Assembly: GCF_000515215.1 (NCBI RefSeq)
Contig: NZ_KI911557.1
Location: 2,599,741-2,663,740, forward strand
Source: Methylomonas sp. 11b
GTDB lineage: Bacteria > Pseudomonadota > Gammaproteobacteria > Methylococcales > Methylomonadaceae
Direction of reading: 5' to 3'
Length of the DNA: 64,000 nt
The notes below the pieces were generated by a model that was given only the letters and a program-made list of their open reading frames with translations, was not told where the DNA came from and did not search any database. The position numbers and the translations under genes were made by a program. This document shows positions 41,649 to 50,202 of the stretch, in pieces (the first letter of the stretch is position 1; every line of letters starts with the position of its first letter).

Positions 41649-43403
41649 ATGTTCTTGATGAACTGGCATTCGGTCGGAGTCAAAGTGGTAGCAATAACCA
41701 CGGGCATCCTCTTCGTCCTGGGCTTGGGCTTGTTGTTGATGTTTGCCAACATCGAAAAACAAAAACTGATAGACCGTAAGATTGAATCTTCTCGGCAATT
41801 GCTACTGCTTTCCGAATCGATTCGCGACAATGTAAGCAAGAAGTGGGAAAGCGGTCTTTACTCGCCGGCATACCTCCGGCAGTTGGTGCAAGACAAGGAT
41901 GACGCCAGCCGCCGCTCCCTGATTATTGCTACCGTCCCCACCGCCAACGCCTGGGACGTAATCGAGGCCAAAGCCAAGGAAGGCGGTTTTCGTTTTAAGG
42001 CGCCAGCACTTAATCCGCGTAACCCGCCCAGAAACATGCCGGATCAACTGGAACAACAGGTTCTGGCCAAATTCCAAAAAGAGCCTTCGGTAAGCGAATA
42101 CAGTATTGTTGACGAAGAAAAACAAGAAATTCGCTATTTCAGGCCGGTGAAAATGGTCAAGCAATGCGAGCTTTGCCACGGCGACCCGAATACCTCGCAA
42201 GCCTTGTGGGGCAACGACAAGGGCCAGGATTTACTCGGTTATGCCATGGAAAACCGCCGGGCCGGCGAGCTGCACGGCGCATTCGAAATCATCACCCCCT
42301 TCAGCACCGCATTTGGCGAGTTGAAGCAAACCGTGTTTTACGCTATCGGCTTTTTGGGTTTGACACTTTTAATTATTGGTATCACCGGTTATCTGGTGAT
42401 GAGCAGAATTATCATTGGCCCATTAACCGCATTGGCGCTGAATCTGCAAGCCATTTGCAGCGGCGACGGCGACTTACGTGCCAGGCTCAGCGCCTCGGGT
42501 AAGTCCGAGTTTGCCTGGGTGGCCTCAAGCTTTAATGCCTTCGTGAAAAAGATCGCCAAAACCGTTGAAGAAATCAGCGTGACCAGCGACAGGCTGGCGC
42601 AGGCCGCCAATAAGCTGGCGACTATCACCCAATCCACCCAACAAGGCGTAGAGCGGCAATTGCAAGAAACCACGCTGGTGGCCAATGCGATGAAACAAAT
42701 GACCTCGACAGTACAAGAAGTTGCCAAGAACGCGATCAAGGCGTCCGAAGCCGCGGAAACGGCGGACCGGGAAGCGACGTCGGGAAAAAATATCGTCACG
42801 CAAGCGGTTGGCGGCATTAACGAACTGGCTACCGAAGTGGAAAATGCCGCCAATGTGATTCACGATCTGGAAAACGACAGCAACAGCATAGGCGAAGTAT
42901 TGAGTGTGATTCAGGGCATCGCAGAGCAAACCAATTTGCTGGCGTTAAATGCGGCCATTGAAGCGGCGCGCGCCGGCGAACAAGGCCGCGGCTTTGCGGT
43001 GGTGGCGGATGAAGTCCGTACCTTGGCCAGCCGCACACAAAACTCGACGCTGGAAATCCGCCAAACCATAGAACGGCTGCAAGGCCGGGCGAAACAAGCG
43101 GTTTCAGTGATGGAAAACGGCAGAAAACGCGCCGCGTCCAGCGTTGAGCAAGCCGCTTCGGCCGGTGATTCGATCAATACCATCAGCGAGAGAATATTTA
43201 CCATCAACGATATGAATAATCAGATCGCCACCGCAGCAGAGCAACAAACAGCCGTAGCGGAAGAAATTAACCGTAATGTCAGCAATATCAGCCACGTGTC
43301 TGGAGAAACCTCCAACGGCGCCAAACATACCGCCGAGGCCTGCCGCGAGTTGCTTGAGCTGGCCAATCAATTACGCCAGACGGTCGGTCATTTTAGAATT
43401 TGA
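41649..43403 (+). CDS. Methyl-accepting chemotaxis protein with heme-binding Tll0287-like sensor
   Basis: A 584-residue chemoreceptor. It has an N-terminal helix (about 9-32) and a periplasmic sensor of the DUF3365/Tll0287 type with a c-type heme site CELCH at about residue 175. A second helix (about 231-255), HAMP and a signalling domain follow, the last with the conserved hairpin tip [20 protein letters not shown]. The heme suggests sensing of redox state, oxygen or nitric oxide. A frame start at ATG 41649 is used; the next Met is 4 codons in. Coupling proteins (CheA/CheW) are not nearby. Confidence 0.9.
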   Translation: MFLMNWHSVGVKVVAITTGILFVLGLGLLLMFANIEKQKLIDRKIESSRQLLLLSESIRDNVSKKWESGLYSPAYLRQLVQDKDDASRRSLIIATVPTANAWDVIEAKAKEGGFRFKAPALNPRNPPRNMPDQLEQQVLAKFQKEPSVSEYSIVDEEKQEIRYFRPVKMVKQCELCHGDPNTSQALWGNDKGQDLLGYAMENRRAGELHGAFEIITPFSTAFGELKQTVFYAIGFLGLTLLIIGITGYLVMSRIIIGPLTALALNLQAICSGDGDLRARLSASGKSEFAWVASSFNAFVKKIAKTVEEISVTSDRLAQAANKLATITQSTQQGVERQLQETTLVANAMKQMTSTVQEVAKNAIKASEAAETADREATSGKNIVTQAVGGINELATEVENAANVIHDLENDSNSIGEVLSVIQGIAEQTNLLALNAAIEAARAGEQGRGFAVVADEVRTLASRTQNSTLEIRQTIERLQGRAKQAVSVMENGRKRAASSVEQAASAGDSINTISERIFTINDMNNQIATAAEQQTAVAEEINRNVSNISHVSGETSNGAKHTAEACRELLELANQLRQTVGHFRI

Positions 43404-43417
43404 CGCCATCGCGGCGC

Positions 43418-43455
43418 CTGTGATTCGCCGGCCGTTAGCCGCCGGCGAATCACAG
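43418..43455 (+). terminator. Perfect 15-bp hairpin after the chemoreceptor gene
   Basis: CTGTGATTCGCCGGC and GCCGGCGAATCACAG pair perfectly around an 8-base loop, 15 bases after the stop codon. A U-tract is absent, so it may be a terminator helped by other factors or an mRNA 3'-end protecting stem. Confidence 0.55.
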
Positions 43456-43598
43456 ATTAACCAGAATCAAACCGCTGATTTTTAGTGGTTTTTCCCGCTG
43501 GAATTTGCCAAATTAATTGCTTGCCAGCGTTGCTGGCGGCCGCATCTTGCTGAAATCCACAGTATAATGCGCCGTTTTTCCTGCTAGACATCTGAGTT

Positions 43599-44642
43599 AT
43601 GAGTCAACAAAGAAAAGCGGTGGCGCTGATTTCCGGCGGCCTGGATTCCATGCTGGCCAGCAAGGCCATCATGGAGCAAGGTATCCACGTCGAAGGTATC
43701 AACTTTTTCACCGGCTTTTGCGTGGAAGGCCACACCCATGCGATACGCAAGCAAGACGCCGACAAGGTCAAGCGCAACAACTCGCTGTGGGTGGCCGAGC
43801 AATTGGGCATAAAACTGCACATCATCGACGTCATCGAAGAATACAAAAACGTGCTGCTTAACCCCAAGCACGGCTATGGCGCCAACTTGAACCCTTGTCT
43901 GGACTGCAAGATTTTCATGGTCAACAAGGCCAAGCAGTGGATGCAGGAAAACGGTTTCGATTTCATCATTACCGGCGAAGTGGTCGGCCAACGGCCCATG
44001 TCGCAGCGCAAGCAAACCATGCCCATCGTCGCTGCCGAATCAGGTGCCGACGATTTATTGGTCAGGCCTTTATCCGCGCAAAATTTGCCTGCCACCTTAC
44101 CGGAGCGCGAAGGCTGGATCAGCCGGGAAAAACTATTCGGCTTTAGCGGTCGGTCACGCAAACCGCAAATGACCTTGGCTAAAGAGTATGGTTTTACCGA
44201 CTATGCCCAACCGGCCGGCGGCTGCTGCTTTTTGACCGACGAAGCCTATTCCTTGAAACTGGTCGATCTATGGAAAGCGCGCGGCGAACGCGATTACGAT
44301 CTGGACGATGTGATGCTACTGAAAGTGGGCAGGCATATTCGCCCCAAACCGCATTTTAAAGTCATCATTGCTCGCGAGGACGGCGAGGCCCGTTTCATGA
44401 GCGGTTATAAAAAAGAGTTTGTCAGTATGAACTGCGCCAGCCATCGCGGCCCGCTAGCCTTAATCGACGGCACTCCCAGCGAAGACGATCTGCTTCAGGC
44501 CGCGCAGATTACCGCGCGCTATGGCCAAGGCCGCGAAGCCGAGCAGGTGGAAGTGACTATCCGCGACCGGGAAGGCAACGAGCGCAATGTGTTCGTCAAG
44601 CCGCTGCCTGCCGATCAAATCCCCGAGGAATGGTTTGTATGA
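43599..44642 (+). CDS. ThiI/MnmA-like PP-loop tRNA thiolation protein
   Basis: A 347-residue ATP-pyrophosphatase-superfamily protein. The PP-loop is ALISGGLDSMLA. Conserved Cys residues lie in NPCLDCKIFM and PAGGCCFLTD, and ITGEVVGQRPMSQR binds the adenylated substrate in the family. It lacks the THUMP domain of classical ThiI and is a distinct family often annotated as a tRNA 2-thiouridine or 4-thiouridine-like synthase. The next gene is a TusA-type sulfur carrier that overlaps its stop codon, which supports a sulfur-transfer role. Its RNA target is not known. Confidence 0.8.
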   Translation: MSQQRKAVALISGGLDSMLASKAIMEQGIHVEGINFFTGFCVEGHTHAIRKQDADKVKRNNSLWVAEQLGIKLHIIDVIEEYKNVLLNPKHGYGANLNPCLDCKIFMVNKAKQWMQENGFDFIITGEVVGQRPMSQRKQTMPIVAAESGADDLLVRPLSAQNLPATLPEREGWISREKLFGFSGRSRKPQMTLAKEYGFTDYAQPAGGCCFLTDEAYSLKLVDLWKARGERDYDLDDVMLLKVGRHIRPKPHFKVIIAREDGEARFMSGYKKEFVSMNCASHRGPLALIDGTPSEDDLLQAAQITARYGQGREAEQVEVTIRDREGNERNVFVKPLPADQIPEEWFV

Positions 44643-44863
44643 GTGCGCATGTTTTGAACGCCCGCCGCTTGCTCTGCCCATTGCCGGTTATCCGCACTCA
44701 GGACAAAGTGAAAACCCTGCAAATGGGTGATGTGTTGACGGTGGAATGCACAGATCCTGGGGTGATGCAGGATATTCCAGCCTGGTGTCGGATCAATGGG
44801 CATAAGGTGTTGGAGACTCGTGCTGATGATGGGGAGTATGTGATTGTTTTGGAAGTGGGTTGA
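44639..44863 (+). CDS. tusA: TusA/SirA-family sulfur carrier
   Basis: A 74-residue protein with the sulfur-carrying Cys in RRLLCPLPVIRTQDKVKTLQ and the GDVLTVECTDPG strand of the TusA fold. It accepts persulfide sulfur and hands it to a thiolation enzyme, here probably the PP-loop protein whose stop it overlaps (ATGA). The conserved Cys-Pro-x-Pro is intact. Repeat copy C begins 11 bases after its stop. Confidence 0.88.
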   Translation: MSAHVLNARRLLCPLPVIRTQDKVKTLQMGDVLTVECTDPGVMQDIPAWCRINGHKVLETRADDGEYVIVLEVG

Positions 44864-44873
44864 GTTGTTGTTT

Positions 44874-45139
44874 GTGTCGCTGTCGCGACGGGTTGATTTA
44901 ATGTCGGGTCTCGGCCCGACAGCCGAGTGACTTTTCTTTGTTTGGCCAAAGAAAAGTCACCAAAAGAAACGCCACCCGGATGCCGCTTTGATCCTGCGCT
45001 CCGAAGCTTTCGACGGGGATCGACAGAAGGGGCTTCCTGCCCCTCTGCCGATGTGCGGCATCCATGCCGCACCCCTACGGGCTATTCCCGCCGAAAGCTC
45101 CGGTGCTCGGCGCGGCATACGGGAGGAAAACCGTCGCGA
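44874..45139 (+). repeat. Structured repeat, copy C
   Basis: Same orientation as copy A. Stems keep pairing through changed bases: TGTCGGG/CCCGACA for the second hairpin, GTGACTTTTCTTTG/CAAAGAAAAGTCAC for the 14-base hairpin, and ATCG-type bases in the inner stem. The long arm GACGGG/CCCGCC has one A-C mismatch that becomes a U-G pair on the opposite strand. Confidence 0.95.
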
Positions 45140-45211
45140 TTGAAAGAATCGGTTCATCTTCGAAAATGGGATGACATACAGAAACCATTCAATTATTTGT
45201 TGGGAGTCTCA

Positions 45212-45937
45212 ATGAAACCTTGGCAGGAATACCAAGAGGCTGCGGCAAGTTACTTTCGCTCCTTAGGTTTGAGCGCTAAAACCGACGCGACCATATCTGG
45301 AGCAAGAACTAAACATGACATCGATGTACTCGTCACGTTCGAGCACGTTGGCGTCGAGATCAAATGGTTAGTGGAATGCAAACACTGGAAATCAAGCGTC
45401 TCTAAGCTTCATGTCATGGCGTTAAGAGAAATAGTGGCAGACGTTGGCGCCGATAGAGGCATTCTCCTTTCCGAATCCGGGTATCAGAGTGGAGCTCACG
45501 AAGCGGCCGCCTTAACGAACGTACAACTATCGTCCATCGCAGAGCTAAAGGCCTCTACTGCCGCAAAAATTAACTCCGTTCGCCTCGTTGAACTCCTCGA
45601 TCGCGTAGCTCGAGCCAAGGACCGATACTGGGATATTCCGAAAGAAGAACGGATACGCGTTGGCCTGCGCTTCGAATATATGGAGCACAACTATTCAGGT
45701 GCGCAAGTGGTTGATCTATGCTCGGATTTGCTTGCCCGTGCATGTTCCGGCGTTTACCCTTTTCAGAGTAATGTTCTTGGAGCATATATTTATTTCGGAC
45801 CAGAAAAGTATTTTGAATCACCTTCAGAGGTAATTGCCGTTGTGGAAGAAAAAATCTCGGATTTGGAGGCACGCTTAAACGCATATCGACCTGACACCCA
45901 ACAAGACGTTCAACGCGACGGCTTCGCCACGCGTTAA
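45212..45937 (+). CDS. Mrr-like restriction endonuclease-fold protein (cassette 2 cargo)
   Basis: A 241-residue protein from the ATG at 45212, behind GGGAG. Residues about 1-120 form an Mrr/PD-(D/E)XK nuclease fold: YQEAAASYFRSLGLSAKTDA, TKHDIDVLVTF (Asp), WLVECKHWKSSV (Glu-x-Lys), and ADRGILLSESGYQSGAHEAA. The C-terminal half is unassigned. Proteins of this kind cut modified or foreign DNA, so a defence role is likely. It stands alone inside the inverted repeat pair. The frame is open upstream into repeat copy C, but that part is repeat sequence, not a conserved protein. Confidence 0.85.
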   Translation: MKPWQEYQEAAASYFRSLGLSAKTDATISGARTKHDIDVLVTFEHVGVEIKWLVECKHWKSSVSKLHVMALREIVADVGADRGILLSESGYQSGAHEAAALTNVQLSSIAELKASTAAKINSVRLVELLDRVARAKDRYWDIPKEERIRVGLRFEYMEHNYSGAQVVDLCSDLLARACSGVYPFQSNVLGAYIYFGPEKYFESPSEVIAVVEEKISDLEARLNAYRPDTQQDVQRDGFATR

Positions 45938-46004
45938 CTCAACGTTATACATTGAGCAAAATTGATTTGGAGACAGGCCTTGGATTTTGAAACAACGCGG
46001 TGAG

Positions 46005-46105
46005 GTGCAATCCGTAGGGCGTCAATAGGCGAAGCCGTATTGCTCCGCATGTTGGCCTCCGATTATTCGGTGCATTACGCTATCGCTAATGCACCCTACG
46101 AGGGT
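46005..46105. repeat. Extragenic palindromic repeat in cassette 2
   Basis: The segment from CCGTAGGGCG to CACCCTACG forms a fold-back repeat. Its inner hairpin, GTGCATTACG...CGCTAATGCAC, resembles the common repeat built on GTGCATTACGCTATCGCTAA. The rest of 45938-46147 shows no gene. Confidence 0.65.
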
Positions 46106-46147
46106 TAAATAAAAGGCTTTGGGGGTATTGTATTACTTGCCAAACCC

Positions 46148-46410
46148 GGGATGGTTGTCCTCCCGTATGCCGCGCCGAGCACCGGAGCTTTTGAGCGGAA
46201 CAGCCCGTAGGGGTGCGGCAGGGATGCCGCACGTTGCCGAAGGGGCAGGAAGCCCCTTTCGGCAACCCCGTTCAAAAGCGAGGAGCGCAGGATCAAAGCG
46301 GCATCCGGGTGTCTTTTCTTTTGGATACTTTTCTTTGGACAAGCAAAGAAAAGTATCTCGGCTGTCGGGCCGAGACCCGACATAAAAATAAGCCGTCGCG
46401 ATAGCGACAC
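46148..46410 (-). repeat. Structured repeat, copy D (inverted relative to copy C)
   Basis: Nearly the same inner stems as copy A (GTTGCCGAA/TTCGGCAAC) but the second hairpin of copy C (TGTCGGG/CCCGACA). The 14-base hairpin is GATACTTTTCTTTG/CAAAGAAAAGTATC. The long arm GAACGG/CCGCTC has one A-C mismatch that is U-G on the other strand. Its GCGACAC end is 19 bases from the argJ ATG, so it forms most of the argJ leader. Confidence 0.95.
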
Positions 46411-46429
46411 AAATTAACAGGTTACAACA

Positions 46430-47644
46430 ATGGCAGTAGGACAAATCGACTTCCCCACCATGCATGCCGTCAAAGGCATCAAACTCGGCACCTGCAATGC
46501 CGGCATCAAACAAACCGTTCGCGACGATATTTTAGTCATCGAAATGGCCGAGGGCGGCAGTTGCGCGGCAGTATTTACCCAAAATGCCTTTTGCGCGGCG
46601 CCGGTGCATATCGCCAAAGCACATTTGTCGCAAAATCCGCGCTGGTTGCTGGTCAATTCCGGCAATGCCAATGCCGGCACCGGCAAACAAGGCCTGCAGG
46701 ACGCCTTCGCTTGCTGCGCCAATTTGGCCGGTGAGGTCGAAGCCTTGGCACAACAGGTGTTGCCGTTCTCTACCGGCGTCATCGGCGAACCCCTGCCGGT
46801 GGAAAAACTCACGGCGGCATTGCCAAGCGCTGTTGCAAACTTGGCTGAAGCGCATTGGGACCAAGCCGCCCGCGCGATCATGACTACCGATACCTTCCCC
46901 AAGGGCGCATCGGTCGTTATCGATATCGCCGGCCACCCGGTGACAATAACCGGCATTTCCAAAGGTGCGGGCATGATTCAACCCAATATGGCTACCATGT
47001 TGGGTTTTGTCGCTACGGATGCCAGTATCGAGCAATCTCTGTTGCAAGAATGCCTGTCCGCAGCAGCGGAAAAATCCTTCAATCGCATCACCGTGGATGG
47101 TGATACTTCGACTAACGACGCCTGCGTACTATTGGCCAGCGGTTGCAGCGAAGCCCCGGAAATTCTGCCAGACAGCGCTGAGTATGCAGCCTTCGCCGAG
47201 GCGGTTATGGCGGTTTGCAAACGCCTGGCGGAACTGATTATTCGCGACGGCGAAGGCGCTACCAAGCTGATGCGCATCGTCGTCGAACAAGCGCGCGACA
47301 CTGCCGAGGCTGTGCAAGTCGCCAAAACCATTGCTCATTCGCCACTGGTGAAAACCGCGTTTTTTGCCAGCGACCCCAACTGGGGCCGAATTTTAGCGGC
47401 GGTCGGCCGGGCCGGCGTCGAAAACATGGACCTGGATAAAATCGAAATTTATCTGGGCACGGTGTGCATCGTCGAAAACGGCGGCAGAGCCCGCTCCTAT
47501 ACCGAACAGGATGGTCAGCGCGTGATGAATCAGGAGGAAATCGTCGTCACCGTCAGGCTGGGCCGCGGTGCGGCCAGCGAGGAAGTATTGACCTGCGACT
47601 TTTCCTACGACTACGTGAAAATCAACGCCGAATACCGTACTTAA
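46430..47644 (+). CDS. argJ: Bifunctional glutamate N-acetyltransferase / ornithine acetyltransferase
   Basis: A 404-residue self-cleaving enzyme of arginine synthesis that moves the acetyl group from N-acetylornithine to glutamate. Key motifs are GIKLGTCNAGIKQT, the FTQNAFCAAPV segment, LLVNSGNANAGTGKQG, KGAGMIQPNMATMLGF with the Ala-Thr autoprocessing bond, DTSTNDACVLLASG and FFASDPNWGRILAAVGRAG. The start ATG follows repeat copy D directly, with only a weak ribosome site. Thus transcription and translation of this core gene probably have to pass through, or start in, the repeat. Confidence 0.94.
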   Translation: MAVGQIDFPTMHAVKGIKLGTCNAGIKQTVRDDILVIEMAEGGSCAAVFTQNAFCAAPVHIAKAHLSQNPRWLLVNSGNANAGTGKQGLQDAFACCANLAGEVEALAQQVLPFSTGVIGEPLPVEKLTAALPSAVANLAEAHWDQAARAIMTTDTFPKGASVVIDIAGHPVTITGISKGAGMIQPNMATMLGFVATDASIEQSLLQECLSAAAEKSFNRITVDGDTSTNDACVLLASGCSEAPEILPDSAEYAAFAEAVMAVCKRLAELIIRDGEGATKLMRIVVEQARDTAEAVQVAKTIAHSPLVKTAFFASDPNWGRILAAVGRAGVENMDLDKIEIYLGTVCIVENGGRARSYTEQDGQRVMNQEEIVVTVRLGRGAASEEVLTCDFSYDYVKINAEYRT

Positions 47645-47656
47645 GCGGCAAAAAGT

Positions 47657-48601
47657 ATGTCAACCATTAACCAGCGTCTGCATGTCGCGGTGGGGGTGAT
47701 CCGCGACGGCGACGGCCGAATCTTGATCACCCAACGCGCCAAACACGCGCATCAAGGCGGCTTGTGGGAATTCCCGGGCGGCAAACTCGAAGACGGTGAA
47801 CCGGTGCAACAGGCTTTGGCCCGCGAGCTGGCGGAAGAAGTCGGTATTCAGGTACAAAGCGCAGCACCGCTTATCAAAATCAACTACGACTACGGCGACA
47901 GGCACGTGTTGCTGGATGTTTGGAATGTCACCGTTTTTGTCGGACAAGCTAGAGGCTGCGAAGGTCAGGCAATGCGCTGGATTGATGCGGAGCAGCTGCA
48001 GGAATTCAGCTTCCCGGCCGCCAACTTACCGATCATCGCCGCCGCGCAATTGCCGTGCTATTACGCGATATTAGAAGGCCGTAGCGCTACAGAAGCGTTA
48101 GACAATTGCAAACGAATTTTGGCCAACGACATAAAACTGCTGCAATTTCGCGCCAAATCTTTGCCGATTGCCGATTTGCAAACTGTCTTCGAACAGGTTT
48201 CTCAGCTTTGCCGTCAGCAGCAGGTTAGCTTGCTGGTCAACGCCGATTTGCCTATCGATACCACCAACACGCCAGGCCTACACCTGAGCAGCCACGCCTT
48301 ACTAGCCTGCCATGAACGACCAAACGGCTATCGCTGGGTGGCGGCGTCTTGTCATAACCTTGATGAACTAAGACGCGCGGAAACGCTAGGCTTGGACTTT
48401 GCGGTTTTAGCCCCTATCCAAGCAACCGCATCTCATCCCGACACGCCACCATTAGGCTGGCAGGCCTTGGCCGAATTGCTTGAGCACATCAATTTACCGG
48501 TGTTTGCTTTGGGTGGTTTAGGCAGGCACGACTTGGATCGAGCGCTTGCCGCCGGCGCACAAGGCGTAGCCGGCATCAGCGCATTTTTAACGGCAGATTA
48601 G
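47657..48601 (+). CDS. mutT: MutT-type Nudix hydrolase fused to a ThiE-like domain
   Basis: A 314-residue two-domain protein. Residues 1-130 are MutT, an 8-oxo-dGTP diphosphatase, with the Nudix box GGKLEDGEPVQQALARELAE-EVG. Residues about 135-310 are a TIM-barrel thiamine-phosphate-synthase-like domain (DIKLLQFRAKSLP, TPGLHLSSHALL, RWVAASCHNLDEL, FALGGLGRHDL). The ThiE part lacks a clear full phosphate-binding signature and may be catalytically reduced. This fusion is frequent in gammaproteobacteria. It follows argJ by 12 bases. Confidence 0.92.
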   Translation: MSTINQRLHVAVGVIRDGDGRILITQRAKHAHQGGLWEFPGGKLEDGEPVQQALARELAEEVGIQVQSAAPLIKINYDYGDRHVLLDVWNVTVFVGQARGCEGQAMRWIDAEQLQEFSFPAANLPIIAAAQLPCYYAILEGRSATEALDNCKRILANDIKLLQFRAKSLPIADLQTVFEQVSQLCRQQQVSLLVNADLPIDTTNTPGLHLSSHALLACHERPNGYRWVAASCHNLDELRRAETLGLDFAVLAPIQATASHPDTPPLGWQALAELLEHINLPVFALGGLGRHDLDRALAAGAQGVAGISAFLTAD

Positions 48602-48614
48602 TCTGAAAGAACAG

Positions 48615-48818
48615 TTAGTAGGAGTCGAATTCCGAATTTTCGTCGTCTTCGTCAAGCAGTGGCGGACCAGGGATCTTGTGGGCTTCGGTAGCCCAATCGC
48701 CTAAATCGATCAGTTTGCAACGTTCGGAACAGAACGGTTTGAATGTTTCGGCAGCTATCCAGGCTACCGGCTTGCGACAAGTAGGGCACGCCACCATAGT
48801 CGGGGTATTCGCAGTCAT
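48615..48818 (-). CDS. yacG: DNA gyrase inhibitor YacG
   Basis: A 67-residue zinc-finger protein (CPTCRKPV ... [20 protein letters not shown]), typical of YacG, which binds the GyrB subunit. The start overlaps the zapD stop (TGATG), so it is the last gene of the pilB-pilC-pilD-coaE-zapD-yacG operon. It converges with the mutT-thiE gene. Confidence 0.93.
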   Translation of the reverse strand: MTANTPTMVACPTCRKPVAWIAAETFKPFCSERCKLIDLGDWATEAHKIPGPPLLDEDDENSEFDSY

Positions 48819-49591
48819 CAGAACATGCAGCGGGTCAAGGAAAATTCGATATCGTCAAGCGTCTGGCTGGGCCGGTTTTCATCGACCGACGGGTTCATAA
48901 AACGAATGCTGAACCGATGCTTGCCGCCGCTGATTTCCGCAAAACAAGGCATATCGGCGGCCAACCCCACGCGTAGCAATTGCACCGGATGATTTTTATT
49001 GTCCAGCGCCAATTGGAAAAATCCGGCCTTGGCAAGTTCCTGCGTCGGCACGCTGCTTTGCCGAATAAAACCCAGGATCAAATCGATGGCTACCCGAATA
49101 TCCACGAACGGCTGAGTCCAGCGTTCCAGGTCTTTTTGCTGCTCGGCTTCGTGTTGCTCCAGCCAGTAATGAAAGGCCGGCAAATCGAAAGAACAGCTGC
49201 CTCCGGGTATGGAGTTGCGCTGCGAAATACTTTGAAACAAATCGCTTTCCATCACGCTGATGCCGATTTTACCGTTGGCGCTATACAAATTGCGACTGGC
49301 CTGATTCAGCTCGGCGAGAATCTCCTGCAATTTTTCGTCGTCGACGCCATGGTTATGCGCCAGCTGATTCAGTACTTTGGTGTGCCTATCCAGCTCCTTG
49401 ATCAGCTCGGACTTCAAGTCGCTGCGGCTGAAGATCATCAGGATGTCGAGTAAAACCGAGATGGCGGCGCGTTTATCGAAAACCGAAGCGCCCAACATGA
49501 AATGACTGAGCTGTTGAAAGAGTTGCTCCAAGCGCATAAACACCCGAATTCGTTCATTAAGAGGGAATTCGTAGATAGTTTGTGTATTCAA
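48818..49591 (-). CDS. zapD: Cell division protein ZapD
   Basis: A 257-residue protein of the ZapD (DUF1342) family, which bundles FtsZ filaments. Matches include the N-terminal [20 protein letters not shown] and the [16 protein letters not shown] block. Its start overlaps the end of coaE by 4 bases and its stop overlaps yacG, so all three are translationally coupled. Confidence 0.93.
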   Translation of the reverse strand: MNTQTIYEFPLNERIRVFMRLEQLFQQLSHFMLGASVFDKRAAISVLLDILMIFSRSDLKSELIKELDRHTKVLNQLAHNHGVDDEKLQEILAELNQASRNLYSANGKIGISVMESDLFQSISQRNSIPGGSCSFDLPAFHYWLEQHEAEQQKDLERWTQPFVDIRVAIDLILGFIRQSSVPTQELAKAGFFQLALDNKNHPVQLLRVGLAADMPCFAEISGGKHRFSIRFMNPSVDENRPSQTLDDIEFSLTRCMF

Positions 49592-50199
49592 GCCGATTGT
49601 GTCCTGACGGTGGCTAATAAAGTGTAGGAATTGTGCAGTCTTTTAACCTGTTCTGCAAGTTGCTCCGGGCCGGCGATATTCTCGATGACGTCGTCCGCTT
49701 TGCTTAATCGTTCTTGCCGCGACATCTGGCTGTCGATGATGGCTTGCACTTGTTGGCGTGTGAGTTTATCGCGTGCAGTAACTCGTGCTATTTGCAGATC
49801 CACCGGGCAATCAATTAATAAAACCCTATCCACGGCATAAGGATTTTTCGACTCCAACAGCAGCGGCACGGCAATAATGCAATAGTCAGCCGTCAGAGCA
49901 TTTACATCCGCCGCGATTTGCGCGTAAACCAAGGGATGCATGATGCCATCCAATGCACGTTTTTTATCCGCATCGGCAAATACCGCGTCGCGCAGCCTAG
50001 CCCGATTCAAGCTACCGTCCTGGTTGATCATCTGCGATCCAAAACACGTAACGATCAGCGATAAGGCCGGCTGCCCTGGCTCTACCAGCTGCCTGGCAAT
50101 CAGGTCGGCATCGACAATGGGGACATCAAACTCAGCAAACAAACGACAGACCGTGGATTTGCCGCTGCCTATGCCGCCCGTCAGACCTATCTTCAGCAT
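49588..50199 (-). CDS. coaE: Dephospho-CoA kinase
   Basis: A 203-residue kinase for the last step of coenzyme A synthesis. The P-loop is IGLTGGIGSGKSTV, followed by VDADLIARQLVEPG, MHPLVYAQI, VPLLLESKNPY and the lid RVTARDKLTRQQ. It lies three bases after pilD and overlaps zapD, in the operon order usual for gammaproteobacteria. Confidence 0.95.
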   Translation of the reverse strand: MLKIGLTGGIGSGKSTVCRLFAEFDVPIVDADLIARQLVEPGQPALSLIVTCFGSQMINQDGSLNRARLRDAVFADADKKRALDGIMHPLVYAQIAADVNALTADYCIIAVPLLLESKNPYAVDRVLLIDCPVDLQIARVTARDKLTRQQVQAIIDSQMSRQERLSKADDVIENIAGPEQLAEQVKRLHNSYTLLATVRTQSA

Positions 50200-50202
50200 C
50201 GC

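Larger units (their letters stand above)
44874..46410. mobile_element. Putative cassette 2: inverted structured repeats enclosing a nuclease gene
   Basis: Copies C and D face each other with GTGTCGC ends outward, exactly as in cassette 1. They enclose about 1.0 kb that carries one nuclease-like gene and a short palindromic repeat. The unit lies between tusA and argJ, two core genes. No recombinase gene is present and no target duplication is evident. Confidence 0.5.

Noticed and set aside
45000..45211. N-terminal extension of the Mrr-like nuclease into repeat copy C
   Set aside because: The extension is entirely repeat sequence. A good ribosome site and ATG at 45212 fit the nuclease domain start.
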